Of a stretch of 64,000 nucleotides of DNA, positions 30,056-38,413 are shown piece by piece (the stretch's first letter is position 1; the number at the start of each line of letters is the position of its first letter). The DNA is from Hyphomicrobiales bacterium (GTDB lineage Bacteria; Pseudomonadota; Alphaproteobacteria; Rhizobiales; Beijerinckiaceae). The position numbers and the translations under genes are program-made. The stretch covers positions 1 through 64,000 of the forward strand of contig UBNE01000025.1 of NCBI GenBank assembly GCA_900466745.1, written 5' to 3'. Under the pieces are notes generated by a model, which worked only from the letters and a program-made list of their open reading frames with translations, had not been told where the DNA came from and did no database searches.

Positions 30056-30994
30056 TCACCGCTTTTCCGCCACGATCAGCAGGCCGGGCACCGGCGCCCC
30101 GCGATCCTGCCTTATGCTGGCGGGCTCGACCCTTATCGGAACGAGCCCCGCTTCCTCGAGCCGCTGCCGCAGCCAGCCTTCCGCATGCGCGAACCGCCGA
30201 TCCTCGCCGACGATCACGCCCTCGCCCTGATGGCTCTGCGCCGTGAAGGCGAAGAGCCCGTTCGGGGCCAGCACCCGCGCGCTCTGGGCGAAGCAGGGCG
30301 CGAGCGCGCCGAGATAGATGAAAACATCGGCCGCGATCACCAGCTCGGCCGATCGGTCGGGGCGGCTCGCCAGGAAGGCCGTCAACCCGGCGACGGCGAG
30401 CTTGTCGTAGAGCGGCGCGCCGTCGGCCTGCTTCTTGGCCTGCGCCCGCGCGATCATGCGCGGCGAGAGATCGCAGCCGGCGAGGAAGCCGCTCTGCGCG
30501 CGGATCGCCTCGCCCATCAGCCCGGTGCCGCAGCCGAGATCGTAGACCGTGCCGAACCGGAAGGCCCGCCCGGCGTTGTCGCAGCAGCGCTTCAGCGCAT
30601 CCTTGAGCATGGCGGGGGCAGTGTAGTGCAGGGCCTGGGTGAGGTGGCTGTCGAAACGCTCGGCATAATCGTCGAACAGCGCGCCGGAGAAGGTCTCCGA
30701 CGTCGCCTGCTCGGCGGGGATGGCGCCGATGCGGGCGAGGTCGAGCCTCGCCCCGAAATGGTCGTTGGGATCGAGATCGAGGCATTGCCGCCAGGCGGTC
30801 GCGGCGTCCTCCCTGTGGCCGAGAGCCTCCTGCGCGAGCCCGTAGAGATGCCAGGCCGGCGCGAAGTGATAGGCTTCGGCCAGCACCCGGTCGAGGATCT
30901 CGGCCGCGGCCAGGGCGTCGCCCGCCTCGAGCGCGGCCCTCGCCAGCAGGTAGCGACGGTCGAGCACCGGATCGCCGGAGCTGGCGAAATGCAT
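30056..30994 (-). CDS. TPR-containing SAM-dependent methyltransferase
   Basis: About 312 residues. The N-terminal 80 residues form two to three TPR-like helix pairs (RYLLARAALEAGDALAAAEI, WHLYGLAQEALGHREDAATA). The C-terminal class I methyltransferase has motif I VYDLGCGTGLMGEAI and the post-I acidic LAGCDLSPRMIARA; LFDDYAERFDSHL is typical of this subgroup. The ATG at 30994 with AAGGG seven bases upstream is preferred to one further upstream. The substrate is unknown. It is convergent with the racemase-like gene and divergent from the exonuclease gene. Confidence 0.82.
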   Translation of the reverse strand: MHFASSGDPVLDRRYLLARAALEAGDALAAAEILDRVLAEAYHFAPAWHLYGLAQEALGHREDAATAWRQCLDLDPNDHFGARLDLARIGAIPAEQATSETFSGALFDDYAERFDSHLTQALHYTAPAMLKDALKRCCDNAGRAFRFGTVYDLGCGTGLMGEAIRAQSGFLAGCDLSPRMIARAQAKKQADGAPLYDKLAVAGLTAFLASRPDRSAELVIAADVFIYLGALAPCFAQSARVLAPNGLFAFTAQSHQGEGVIVGEDRRFAHAEGWLRQRLEEAGLVPIRVEPASIRQDRGAPVPGLLIVAEKR

Positions 30995-31095
30995 GGTCTG
31001 GCCCTTGTCGATGATGCAGGCGGCTCCAGAGCCAAAACGGCAGCGGGAACATTCGCCTTTTGGAGCAGGGCGATGGCGGGCGGAAGAGGCTGCGG

Positions 31096-32178
31096 ATGGC
31101 GGGCGCAATGAGGCCGGCCGGGCCGGGCGCCCGCTGGCGCCCCTCCGAATTGCTGCTGCCGACGCCGGCCGGGCTCTATTGCCCGCCGGCCGATATCCAT
31201 ATCGATCCCGTCCGGCCGGTGGCCCGCGCCCTGATCACCCACGGCCATTCCGATCATGCCCGGGCCGGCCATGGCGCCGTGCTGGCGACGCGCGAGACGC
31301 TGGCGATCATGGCGCTGCGCTATGGCGAGGGCTTCGCCGGCTCTCGGCAGGTCGCGCTGCCGGGCGAGGCGATCCGGATCGGCGAGGTCGATTTCCGCTT
31401 CCTGCCGGCCGGTCATGTCCTCGGCTCGGCGCAGATCGCGGTCGAGAGCCGGAACTTACGCATCGTCGCCTCCGGCGACTACAAGCGCGAGCGCGACCCG
31501 ACCTGCGCGCCCTTCGAGCCCGTGCCCTGCGACATCTTCATCACCGAGGCGACCTTCGGCCTGCCGGTCTTCCGTCACCCGCCGGCGGCGGGAGAGGTCG
31601 CCAAGCTGCTGGAATCGGTCCGGCTCTTCCCGGAGCGGACGCATATCGTCGGCGCCTATTCGCTCGGCAAGGCGCAGCGCCTGATGGCGCTGATCCGCGA
31701 GGCCGGCTACGAGCGGCCGATCTACATCCATGGCGCAGTCGAGAAGATCACCGCCTTCTATCGCGAGGAAGGCGTCCCGCTCGGCGAGACCCGCCTCGTC
31801 GCCGGGCAGGACCGCAAGGCGCTCGGCGGCGAGATCGTGATCTGCCCGCCCAGCGCCACGCAGGACCTGTGGGCGCGCCGCTTTCCCGACCCCGTCACCG
31901 CCTTCGCCTCGGGCTGGATGCGGATTCGCGCCCGCGCCCGCCAGAAGGGCGTCGAATTGCCCCTGGTCGTCTCCGACCATGCCGATTGGGACGACCTGCT
32001 CGCGACCATCCGCGAGGTCGGGGCGGGCGAGATCTGGGTGACGCATGGCGAGGCCGATGCGCTCGTCCACTGGTGCGGAACGGCGGGCCTCAGGGCCAGG
32101 CCGCTGCATCTCGTCGGCTATGGCGACGAAGGCGAGGCGGAGACCGAAGCGGAGGCCGCCGATGCGCCGGAAGCCTGA
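31096..32178 (+). CDS. Ligase-associated DNA damage response exonuclease (MBL/beta-CASP fold)
   Basis: About 360 residues. Metallo-beta-lactamase metal motif ITHGHSDHARAGHG (HxHxDH), then FLPAGHVLGSAQI, VASGDYKRERD, the beta-CASP segment YSLGKAQRLMALI and SDHADWDDLL, and VTHGE near the end. Related enzymes are SNM1-like 5' exonucleases for DNA ends and crosslinks. It is one of the four proteins of the ligase-associated repair set. The start at 31096 (MAGAMRPAGPGARWRPSELL) is the best of several ATGs. The ligase gene lies downstream on the same strand, but an opposite-strand SGNH gene separates them. Confidence 0.9.
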   Translation: MAGAMRPAGPGARWRPSELLLPTPAGLYCPPADIHIDPVRPVARALITHGHSDHARAGHGAVLATRETLAIMALRYGEGFAGSRQVALPGEAIRIGEVDFRFLPAGHVLGSAQIAVESRNLRIVASGDYKRERDPTCAPFEPVPCDIFITEATFGLPVFRHPPAAGEVAKLLESVRLFPERTHIVGAYSLGKAQRLMALIREAGYERPIYIHGAVEKITAFYREEGVPLGETRLVAGQDRKALGGEIVICPPSATQDLWARRFPDPVTAFASGWMRIRARARQKGVELPLVVSDHADWDDLLATIREVGAGEIWVTHGEADALVHWCGTAGLRARPLHLVGYGDEGEAETEAEAADAPEA

Positions 32179-32182
32179 CGGC

Positions 32183-32956
32183 TCAGCGGGTCTCGGCCAC
32201 GACCGGCCGGTTCGGCGCCGCCATCTCGACCAGCGCCGCCGCGATGTCGCGGGCGAGGCAGTCATAGCCCGCATCGCTCATATGGAAGCCGTCGGTCCAG
32301 AGCGCGGATTTGAAGGCCTCGGCGTCGCTGTCGTGCCATTCCCGCATCGTCTCGTAGCGGGTGAAGACCGGGACCGCCTTGTGCCGCGCGACCTCGGCGA
32401 TCGCGGCCACGAAGCGGCGATAGGTCTGCGGGTCGCGCACCCTTGGGAAGAATTGCGGGTCGAGGATGGCGAGCGGCGTCTTCGCCCGCCGGGCCAGCCG
32501 GATGCCTTCGCCGAGCATGTCGCGGAAGGCGTCGAGATCGCCGCCCTTGACCGCGTCGTTGGTCCCGACCTGCCAGATCACCAGATCGAAGCGGCGCTCG
32601 CTAAGGGCCGTCTCCAGCCGCGCCAGAGTCTGCGGCGCGGTCTCGCCGCCGATGCCGGCATTGACGATCTCGATCTTCGATTTCGGCCAGGCCTTGCCAA
32701 GCAGGGCCTGCAGCCGGGCCGGATAGGTCCTGTCCCTGGCGCTGGCGCCGATGCCCTCGGTCGAGGAGGAGCCGATGGCGAGGATGGCGAGGGGGCGCCC
32801 CCGCGCGACCGCCTCGGCCAGCGGCGCGAGGGTGGCGTGCGACTGCACGATCGGCGTCTCGCGGCAGGAGAAGCCGGCGGCCTGGGCCGGGGCTCCGGCC
32901 GACAGCGTCGCGGCGATGACAGGCCAGGCGAGAAGGGACCGCATCGCGGCACGCAT
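32183..32956 (-). CDS. Secreted SGNH/GDSL-family hydrolase
   Basis: 257 residues with a cleavable signal peptide (MRSLLAWPVIAATLSAGAPA, then QAAG). Block I LAIGSSSTEGIGAS (Ser nucleophile), block II VNAGIGGET (Gly), block III QVGTNDAVKGG (Asn), and block V TDGFHMSDAGYD (Asp-x-x-His), so the catalytic set is complete. It is likely a periplasmic esterase or deacetylase acting on cell-wall or exopolysaccharide substrates. It ends four bases from the exonuclease stop, and lies head-on inside the exonuclease-ligase pair. Confidence 0.87.
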   Translation of the reverse strand: MRAAMRSLLAWPVIAATLSAGAPAQAAGFSCRETPIVQSHATLAPLAEAVARGRPLAILAIGSSSTEGIGASARDRTYPARLQALLGKAWPKSKIEIVNAGIGGETAPQTLARLETALSERRFDLVIWQVGTNDAVKGGDLDAFRDMLGEGIRLARRAKTPLAILDPQFFPRVRDPQTYRRFVAAIAEVARHKAVPVFTRYETMREWHDSDAEAFKSALWTDGFHMSDAGYDCLARDIAAALVEMAAPNRPVVAETR

Positions 32957-33090
32957 CGGCAGGGATCTCCCTTGGATGATCGTGCCGCTACGGAACCGCG
33001 GATGAATGGTGGCTGAACGATGCGTTGCAAGGCCGGACGATCGCGGGGCGGGGGCGGGAAAACCGCCGCATGTGGCCGGAGGGTGACGCC

Positions 33091-34728
33091 ATGAACCGCT
33101 TCGCCTGGCTGCTCGACCGGCTGGCCTATGAGCCGCGCCGCAACGCCAAGCTCGCGCTGATCGCCGATTATCTGCGCGCCACGCCCGATCCGGATCGCGG
33201 CTATGCGCTGGCCGCGATGACGGGCGGCCTCGTCTTCCGCAACGCCAAGGCCGGGCTGATCCGCGCCTTGATCGCCGAGCGGACCGATCCGGTGCTGTTC
33301 GCTCTGTCCTACGATTATGTCGGCGACCTCTCCGAGACGGTCGCGCTGATGTGGCCGGCGCGGCATGGCGCCAACGCGACGCCGCATCTGCCGGAGGTCG
33401 TCGAGAGCCTGCGCGAGGCCGGCAAGACCGATCTGCCGCGCCTCGTCGCCTCCTGGCTCGACGCGCTCGACGAGACCGGCCGCTGGGCGCTGCTCAAGCT
33501 CATCACCGGTGCCTTGCGCATCGGCGTCTCGGCCCGGCTCGCCAAGACGGCGGCGGCGAGCCTCGGCGGCGTGCCGCCCGACGAGGTCGAGCAGGTCTGG
33601 CACGGGCTGGAGCCGCCCTACGCCGAGCTCTTCGCCTGGCTGGAAGGCAGGGGGCCGCGGCCGGAGGCGCGCGATCCCGCGCCCTTCCGCCCGGTCATGC
33701 TCTCGCATCCGCTGGAGGATGGCGATTTCGACAGGCTCGACCCGGCCGCATTCGCCGCCGAGTGGAAATGGGACGGCATCCGCGTCCAGGCGGCGAGCGG
33801 CCGCAAGGCGGATGGCACGCGCGTCACCCGGCTCTATTCGCGCACGGGCGAGGACATCGCCGGCGCCTTTCCCGACCTCGTCGAGGAGCTGACGCAGGAT
33901 GGCGCGCTCGACGGCGAATTGCTGGTGATGCGCGACAGCGCCGTTCAGAGCTTCAACACGCTGCAGCAGCGGCTGAACCGCAAGACCGTGACGGCGAAGA
34001 TGCTGGGCGAGTTCCCCGCCCATATCCGCGTCTACGATCTCCTGGTCGACGGCGAGGAGGACATCCGCCATCTGCCTTTCGCGGAGCGGCGCCGGCGGCT
34101 GGAGGCCTTCCTGTCGCGGCTCGCCAGCCCGCGCTTCGACCTTTCGCCGCTGATCCCCTTCGCCTCCTGGCGGGAACTGACGGCGGCGCGCTCCGATCCG
34201 GCCTCGGCCGGGGCGGGGGCCGATGCGGAGGCCGTCGAGGGCTGCATGATCAAGCGCCGCGATTCGCCTTATCTGCCGGGCCGGCCCAAGGGCTATTGGT
34301 GGAAATGGAAGCGCGACGCCCGGCTCGTCGACTGCGTGCTGATGTATGCCCAGCGCGGCCACGGCAAGCGCTCTTCCTTCTATTCCGACTATACCTTCGG
34401 TGTCTGGCGCGTCGCCGCCGAGGGCGGGCTCGAGCTGGTGCCGGTCGGCAAGGCCTATTTCGGCTTCACCGACGAGGAGCTGCTCGAGATCGACAGATAT
34501 GTCCGCAAGAACACGCTGAACCGTTTCGGCCCGGTGCGGGAGGTGAGGCATGCGGCCGAGAGCGGCCTGGTCTTCGAGGTCGCCTTCGAGGGCTTGCAGC
34601 GCTCGACGCGGCACAAATCCGGGCTCGCCATGCGTTTCCCCCGGATCAATCGCATCCGCTGGGACAAGCCGCCGCGCGAGGCCGACCATATCGAGGTGCT
34701 GGAAGCGCTGTTGCCGACCAATGGCTGA
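33091..34728 (+). CDS. ATP-dependent DNA ligase (cisplatin damage response / LigB-C type)
   Basis: 545 residues. An N-terminal helical DNA-binding domain (1-200) precedes the adenylation domain with the nucleotidyl-lysine motif EWKWDGIRVQ (K-x-D-G), RLYSRTGEDI and DGELLVM, then motif V-like region MIKRRDSPYLPGRPKGYWWK with the WxKxK. An OB domain ends the protein. It seals nicks in the ligase-associated DNA damage response with the helicase, pdeM and MBL exonuclease. GGAGG sits before the ATG at 33091; the longer upstream frame lacks support. Confidence 0.92.
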   Translation: MNRFAWLLDRLAYEPRRNAKLALIADYLRATPDPDRGYALAAMTGGLVFRNAKAGLIRALIAERTDPVLFALSYDYVGDLSETVALMWPARHGANATPHLPEVVESLREAGKTDLPRLVASWLDALDETGRWALLKLITGALRIGVSARLAKTAAASLGGVPPDEVEQVWHGLEPPYAELFAWLEGRGPRPEARDPAPFRPVMLSHPLEDGDFDRLDPAAFAAEWKWDGIRVQAASGRKADGTRVTRLYSRTGEDIAGAFPDLVEELTQDGALDGELLVMRDSAVQSFNTLQQRLNRKTVTAKMLGEFPAHIRVYDLLVDGEEDIRHLPFAERRRRLEAFLSRLASPRFDLSPLIPFASWRELTAARSDPASAGAGADAEAVEGCMIKRRDSPYLPGRPKGYWWKWKRDARLVDCVLMYAQRGHGKRSSFYSDYTFGVWRVAAEGGLELVPVGKAYFGFTDEELLEIDRYVRKNTLNRFGPVREVRHAAESGLVFEVAFEGLQRSTRHKSGLAMRFPRINRIRWDKPPREADHIEVLEALLPTNG

Positions 34729-34922
34729 GACCGGACGGGTTGCGGCCATGCGCTTGGAATGCTTGTGATCCGCCCGGCCCCTGGGGCAAAATATCGGAAT
34801 CGCTGCCGCGGCGGCGAGCGAGGGCATTTTCGGGCGCGGCCGGAGACGGCGGGCGCGGGACATGCGGTGGAACAAAAGATGAGGGCGTTTCCGCGCGGCG
34901 GACACGCTCCGGGAGGGGCGCG

Positions 34923-35603
34923 ATGAGCAAGCAGCCTGCGACACGGATCGTCGTCGCCGACGATCATCCGCTCTTTCGCGGCGCGCTGCGGCAGGCCGTC
35001 TCGCACGCCATCGCCGGGGCGGAGGTCAGCGAGGTCGGCTCGCTCGAGGCGTTGACCGAGGCGCTGGCCGGCGGCGGCGACGCCGATCTCGTCCTGCTCG
35101 ACCTCAGCATGCCGGGCGTCCAGGGCTTTTCCGGCCTGCTCTTCCTGCGCGCCGACCATCCCGAGATCCCGGTCATGGTCGTCTCGGCCAATGACGATCC
35201 GGCGGTGATCCGCCGCTGCATCGAGTTCGGCGCGCTCGGCTTCCTGCCCAAGACGGCGGATGTCGCGCAGATGGGCGAGGCGATCCGCGCGGTGCTCGAC
35301 GGCGGCGTCTGGACGCCGCCCGGCGTCGATCTGACGGCGCCGGTCGATGCCGAGGTCGCCGACATGGTCCGCCGCCTCTCGACGCTGACGCCGCAGCAGG
35401 TGCGCGTGCTGATGATGCTGTCGGAAGGCCTGCTCAACAAGCAGATCGCCTACGAGCTCGGCGTCTCCGAGGCGACGGTGAAGGCGCATGTCTCGGCGAT
35501 CCTGACCAAGCTCGACGTCGACAGCAGGACGCAGGCCGTCATCGCCGCCTCGAAGATCGCCGGCACCGCCTGGGCCAATCTCGGGACCGGCTCGGCCGCG
35601 TGA
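34923..35603 (+). CDS. LuxR/NarL-type response regulator
   Basis: 226 residues. Receiver domain (about 8-120): VVADDHPLFRGALRQAV with the acidic pair, the phospho-acceptor Asp in LVLLDLSMPGVQGF, VVSANDD and the Lys in FLPKTADV. C-terminal LuxR HTH (about 150-212): LTPQQVRVLMMLSEGLLNKQ, then ELGVSEATVKAHVSAILTKL. GGGAGGGG precedes the ATG at 34923. There is no adjacent histidine kinase, so it is an orphan; the nearest kinase, 3 kb away on the other strand, is not clearly its partner. Confidence 0.9.
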   Translation: MSKQPATRIVVADDHPLFRGALRQAVSHAIAGAEVSEVGSLEALTEALAGGGDADLVLLDLSMPGVQGFSGLLFLRADHPEIPVMVVSANDDPAVIRRCIEFGALGFLPKTADVAQMGEAIRAVLDGGVWTPPGVDLTAPVDAEVADMVRRLSTLTPQQVRVLMMLSEGLLNKQIAYELGVSEATVKAHVSAILTKLDVDSRTQAVIAASKIAGTAWANLGTGSAA

Positions 35604-35713
35604 AGGCGAGGGCCTGGCGGGACGGGCGGCCGCGGCTGTGCAGGCGGCGTTCAGCCGCCGTTCAAGCGCGGCGCGTTTCAGGTTAAGACAGCGCGGAAGC
35701 GCCCCGGAACGGC

Positions 35714-35998
35714 ATGGGGCGCAACAGGATGGCCATCGCTTCCATGGAACGTTTTCTCGGCGGCTCGCCGCTCAGCGTCCTCGTCAGGCTGATCTTCGTT
35801 TCGCTGCTGGTCGGGGCCGCCATGGCCTTTCTCGGCCTGTCGCCGCGCGGGCTCTACGAGGCGGCGGCCCGCTTCGTGCGCTCGATCACCGGGCTCGGCT
35901 TCGGCGCGGTCCGCGAGGTCGGCCAATGGGTCGTCGCCGGCGCGTTGATCGTGGTGCCGCTCTGGCTGCTGATGCGGCTTTTCGCGGCGCGGAAATAG
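35714..35998 (+). CDS. Small two-span membrane protein (DUF6460-like)
   Basis: Up to 94 residues. FLGGSPLSVLVRLIFVSLLV, then AMAFLGLSPRGLYE forms one helix with a short re-entrant part, and WVVAGALIVVPLWLLMRLFA the second. The pattern matches short rhizobial membrane proteins of DUF6460 type. In-frame ATGs at 35714, 35729 and 35744 are all possible starts; MERFLGGSP at 35744 would give the leanest protein. Function unknown. Confidence 0.7.
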   Translation: MGRNRMAIASMERFLGGSPLSVLVRLIFVSLLVGAAMAFLGLSPRGLYEAAARFVRSITGLGFGAVREVGQWVVAGALIVVPLWLLMRLFAARK

Positions 35999-36030
35999 AT
36001 TCGCCTGAGCCACGCCGTCATTCCTGCGCC

Positions 36031-37119
36031 TTAAAGCCCTTCGCCGCGCGCGATCGCGGCGGCGTCGCGGCCGATCAGGGCGGTGAGGCGCGGCAGCCCC
36101 GCCCGGCGCGCCTGCGAGGCCAGCCCGGCCTTGATCTCCCGCACCAGCCCCGGCCCCTTGTAGACCAGCGCCGAATAGAGCTGCACCAGCGTCGCCCCGG
36201 CCCGGATCTTGGCGAAGGCGGCCTCGGCCGAATCGACGCCGCCGACGCCGATCAGCGGGAACTGTCCTTCGACGCGCAGGAAGGTCTCGGCCAGGACTTG
36301 GGTCGAGGCCGCGAAGAGCGGCTTGCCGGAGAGCCCGCCGGTCTCGGTCCGGGCGGCGCTGCGCAGCGTCGCCGGCCGCGCCACCGTGGTGTTCGAGACG
36401 ATCATGCCGTCCAGGCCGCGCCTGCGCGCGACCGCGACCATGCCGTCGAGCTCCGGCAATGTCAGGTCCGGCGCGATCTTGAGCAGGACGGGTGTGGGCG
36501 CGCCGCCGGCCGCGGCCTCGTCGCGCGCCGCCAGCGTGCGGGCGAGCAGGTCGTCGAGCGCGCTCTCGGCCTGCAGATTGCGCAGGCCCGGCGTGTTCGG
36601 CGAGGAGACGTTGACGGTCAGGAAATCCGCGAGCGGCGCCAGCCGCCGCGCCAGGACGGCATAGTCCTGCTCCCGGTCGGCCGAGTCCTTGTTGGCGCCG
36701 AGATTGACGCCGACGAGGCCGCCGCGCCCGCGCCGGGCGGCCAGGCGCCTGGCGACGGCCTCCATCCCCTCGCTGTTGAGGCCGTAGCGGTTGATGACGG
36801 CCGCGTCCTCGGCGAGCCGGAAGACGCGCGGCTGCGGATTGCCGGGCTGGGGCAGCGGCGTCACCCCGCCGACCTCGACGAAGCCGAAGCCGAGCCCCAG
36901 CGCGCCGTCGATCGCCTCGGCATGCTTGTCGAAGCCGGCCGCGAGTCCGACCGGATTGGGGAAGGACAGGCCGAAGGCCTCGCTCGTCAGAACCGGATCG
37001 TCCGCCGCCGGCTTCAGGGCCGGCGCCGATGCCAGCGCCATCACCGTCATCCGGTGGGCCTTCTCCGCATCCATCCGGTGGATCAGGGGGCGGGCGAGAT
37101 GGAAGAGACTGGCGAGCAT
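36031..37119 (-). CDS. pyrD: Quinone-dependent dihydroorotate dehydrogenase
   Basis: 362 residues, class 2 enzyme: an N-terminal membrane-associating helix ([20 protein letters not shown]) precedes the FMN barrel. Key motifs are [61 protein letters not shown] with the catalytic Ser, and [17 protein letters not shown]. It oxidises dihydroorotate to orotate in pyrimidine synthesis, passing electrons to ubiquinone at the inner membrane. A DUF952 gene lies just upstream on the same strand, an arrangement common in rhizobia. Confidence 0.95.
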   Translation of the reverse strand: MLASLFHLARPLIHRMDAEKAHRMTVMALASAPALKPAADDPVLTSEAFGLSFPNPVGLAAGFDKHAEAIDGALGLGFGFVEVGGVTPLPQPGNPQPRVFRLAEDAAVINRYGLNSEGMEAVARRLAARRGRGGLVGVNLGANKDSADREQDYAVLARRLAPLADFLTVNVSSPNTPGLRNLQAESALDDLLARTLAARDEAAAGGAPTPVLLKIAPDLTLPELDGMVAVARRRGLDGMIVSNTTVARPATLRSAARTETGGLSGKPLFAASTQVLAETFLRVEGQFPLIGVGGVDSAEAAFAKIRAGATLVQLYSALVYKGPGLVREIKAGLASQARRAGLPRLTALIGRDAAAIARGEGL

Positions 37120-37181
37120 GGCGGGTCTTTAGAGCATCCGGCGCCGGGGTGGGTACGGATTTTTCGTCGCAGAAGACGGGC

Positions 37182-37535
37182 TCAGCGCGGGACGTCGAGA
37201 TCGTCCGGAAGCGCGTGGCTTCCATCGGCTTCCAGGGGCAGCGGCGCCACCCAGCGCACGGCCTTCGGATCGAGCGGCGCATAGAGATGCGGAAACGGCG
37301 CGCCGCCTCGCGAGGGCTCGTAACGAAGCGCGTCGCCGAGGCGCGAATCGGCGACGGCGATCAGCAGCAGCCCCTCCTGCCCGGCAAAATGCTTCGCGGC
37401 GGTCTCGGCGAGCTGGGCGCCCGTCGAGAAATGGATGTAGCCGTCGGCAAGGTCGACCGGGGCGCCGTCGAAGCGGCCGCTCCGCTCGGCTTCGGCCCAG
37501 AGCGCGGCGGGACATATCTTGTAGATCAGCGGCAT
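37182..37535 (-). CDS. DUF952 family protein
   Basis: 117 residues. MPLIYKICPAALWAEAERSG, then DLADGYIHFSTGAQLAETAA and KHFAGQEGLLLIAV match the DUF952 fold, with the conserved DGYIHFS and a terminal FPHLYAPL. GGAGG precedes the ATG at 37535, which removes the spurious long N-terminus of the open frame. It lies 62 bases upstream of pyrD, probably in one transcript. Biochemical role unknown. Confidence 0.88.
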   Translation of the reverse strand: MPLIYKICPAALWAEAERSGRFDGAPVDLADGYIHFSTGAQLAETAAKHFAGQEGLLLIAVADSRLGDALRYEPSRGGAPFPHLYAPLDPKAVRWVAPLPLEADGSHALPDDLDVPR

Positions 37536-37642
37536 CGGAAGCCTCCTGCGCGAGCGGCTGGAGACGGCATAGACAGTGGCAGCAGCTTTCCGCAAGCGGG
37601 CTGAGGGTATTGCGCGAAAGCGGATTGAAATCTTACAGAATA

Positions 37643-37667
37643 GGGGATATTTCCTACATCTATCCCC
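37643..37667. promoter_or_regulatory. Candidate operator GGGGATA-N11-TATCCCC
   Basis: Perfect 7-bp inverted arms 33 bases before the S24 regulator start, within an AT-rich interval between divergent genes (DUF952 and the regulator). Likely bound by the regulator itself or overlapping a promoter. Confidence 0.5.
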
Positions 37668-37700
37668 GTCAAACGGCAAGAGCCCCGCGAGGCCCCGACG

Positions 37701-38330
37701 ATGCTGTCACACCACCAGATCTGGGAGGCGATCGACACGCTCGCCCAGCGCTACGGCTTCACGGCTTCGGGGCTGGCCCGCAAGGCCGGGCTCGACGCTA
37801 CCACCTTCAACCGCTCCAAGCGCATCGGGCCGGACGGGCGGGAGCGCTGGCCCTCGACCGAGTCGATCGCCAAGATCCTGGCCGCGACCGGCGCCTCGCT
37901 CGACGAGTTCATGAGCGTGGTGCTCCGTCGCGCGCCCGCCCCGGCGCGGACCATCCCGCTGATCGGCTTCGCCCAGGCGGGTTCGGGCGGCTTCTTCGAC
38001 GATGGCGGCTTTCCGGCCGGGACCGGCTGGGAGGAGGTCGCCTTTCCCGGCGTGACCGACGAGAAGGCCTATGCGCTGGAGATCTCCGGCGATTCGATGC
38101 TGCCGCTCTATCGCGACGGCGACACCATCATCGTCTCGCCGACCGCGACGGTGCGGCGCGGCGACCGGGTCGTGGTCAAGACGGTGGAGGGCGAGGTGCT
38201 GGCCAAGCAGCTCAAGCGCCAGACCGCGAAGACCGTCGAGCTCGCCTCGCTCAACCCCGAGCATCCCGACCGGACCCTGAACCTCGCCGACCTCGCCTTC
38301 ATGGCCCGCGTGATCTGGGCGAGCCAGTAG
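37701..38330 (+). CDS. Chromosomal S24-family HTH transcriptional regulator
   Basis: 209 residues. The N-terminal HTH is divergent (IWEAIDTLAQRYGFTASGLA, then RKAGLDATTFNRSKR), and the C-terminal S24/LexA-like domain has Ser in ISGDSMLPLYRDGDTII and Lys in VLAKQLKRQT, the catalytic dyad. A possible cleavage site is AQAGSGG (Ala-Gly). This type is found as a stand-alone host gene in many Rhizobiales, unlike the prophage repressor at 22986. It probably self-cleaves upon a DNA damage or stress signal. A palindrome lies just upstream. Confidence 0.87.
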   Translation: MLSHHQIWEAIDTLAQRYGFTASGLARKAGLDATTFNRSKRIGPDGRERWPSTESIAKILAATGASLDEFMSVVLRRAPAPARTIPLIGFAQAGSGGFFDDGGFPAGTGWEEVAFPGVTDEKAYALEISGDSMLPLYRDGDTIIVSPTATVRRGDRVVVKTVEGEVLAKQLKRQTAKTVELASLNPEHPDRTLNLADLAFMARVIWASQ

Positions 38331-38413
38331 GCGGTGGTGGCAAGGCGCCGGCCCCGGCCGTCATTGCTGCGCCTCGCAATGATGGGAAAGGAGTGCCACG
38401 GCCCCGCGGACCG

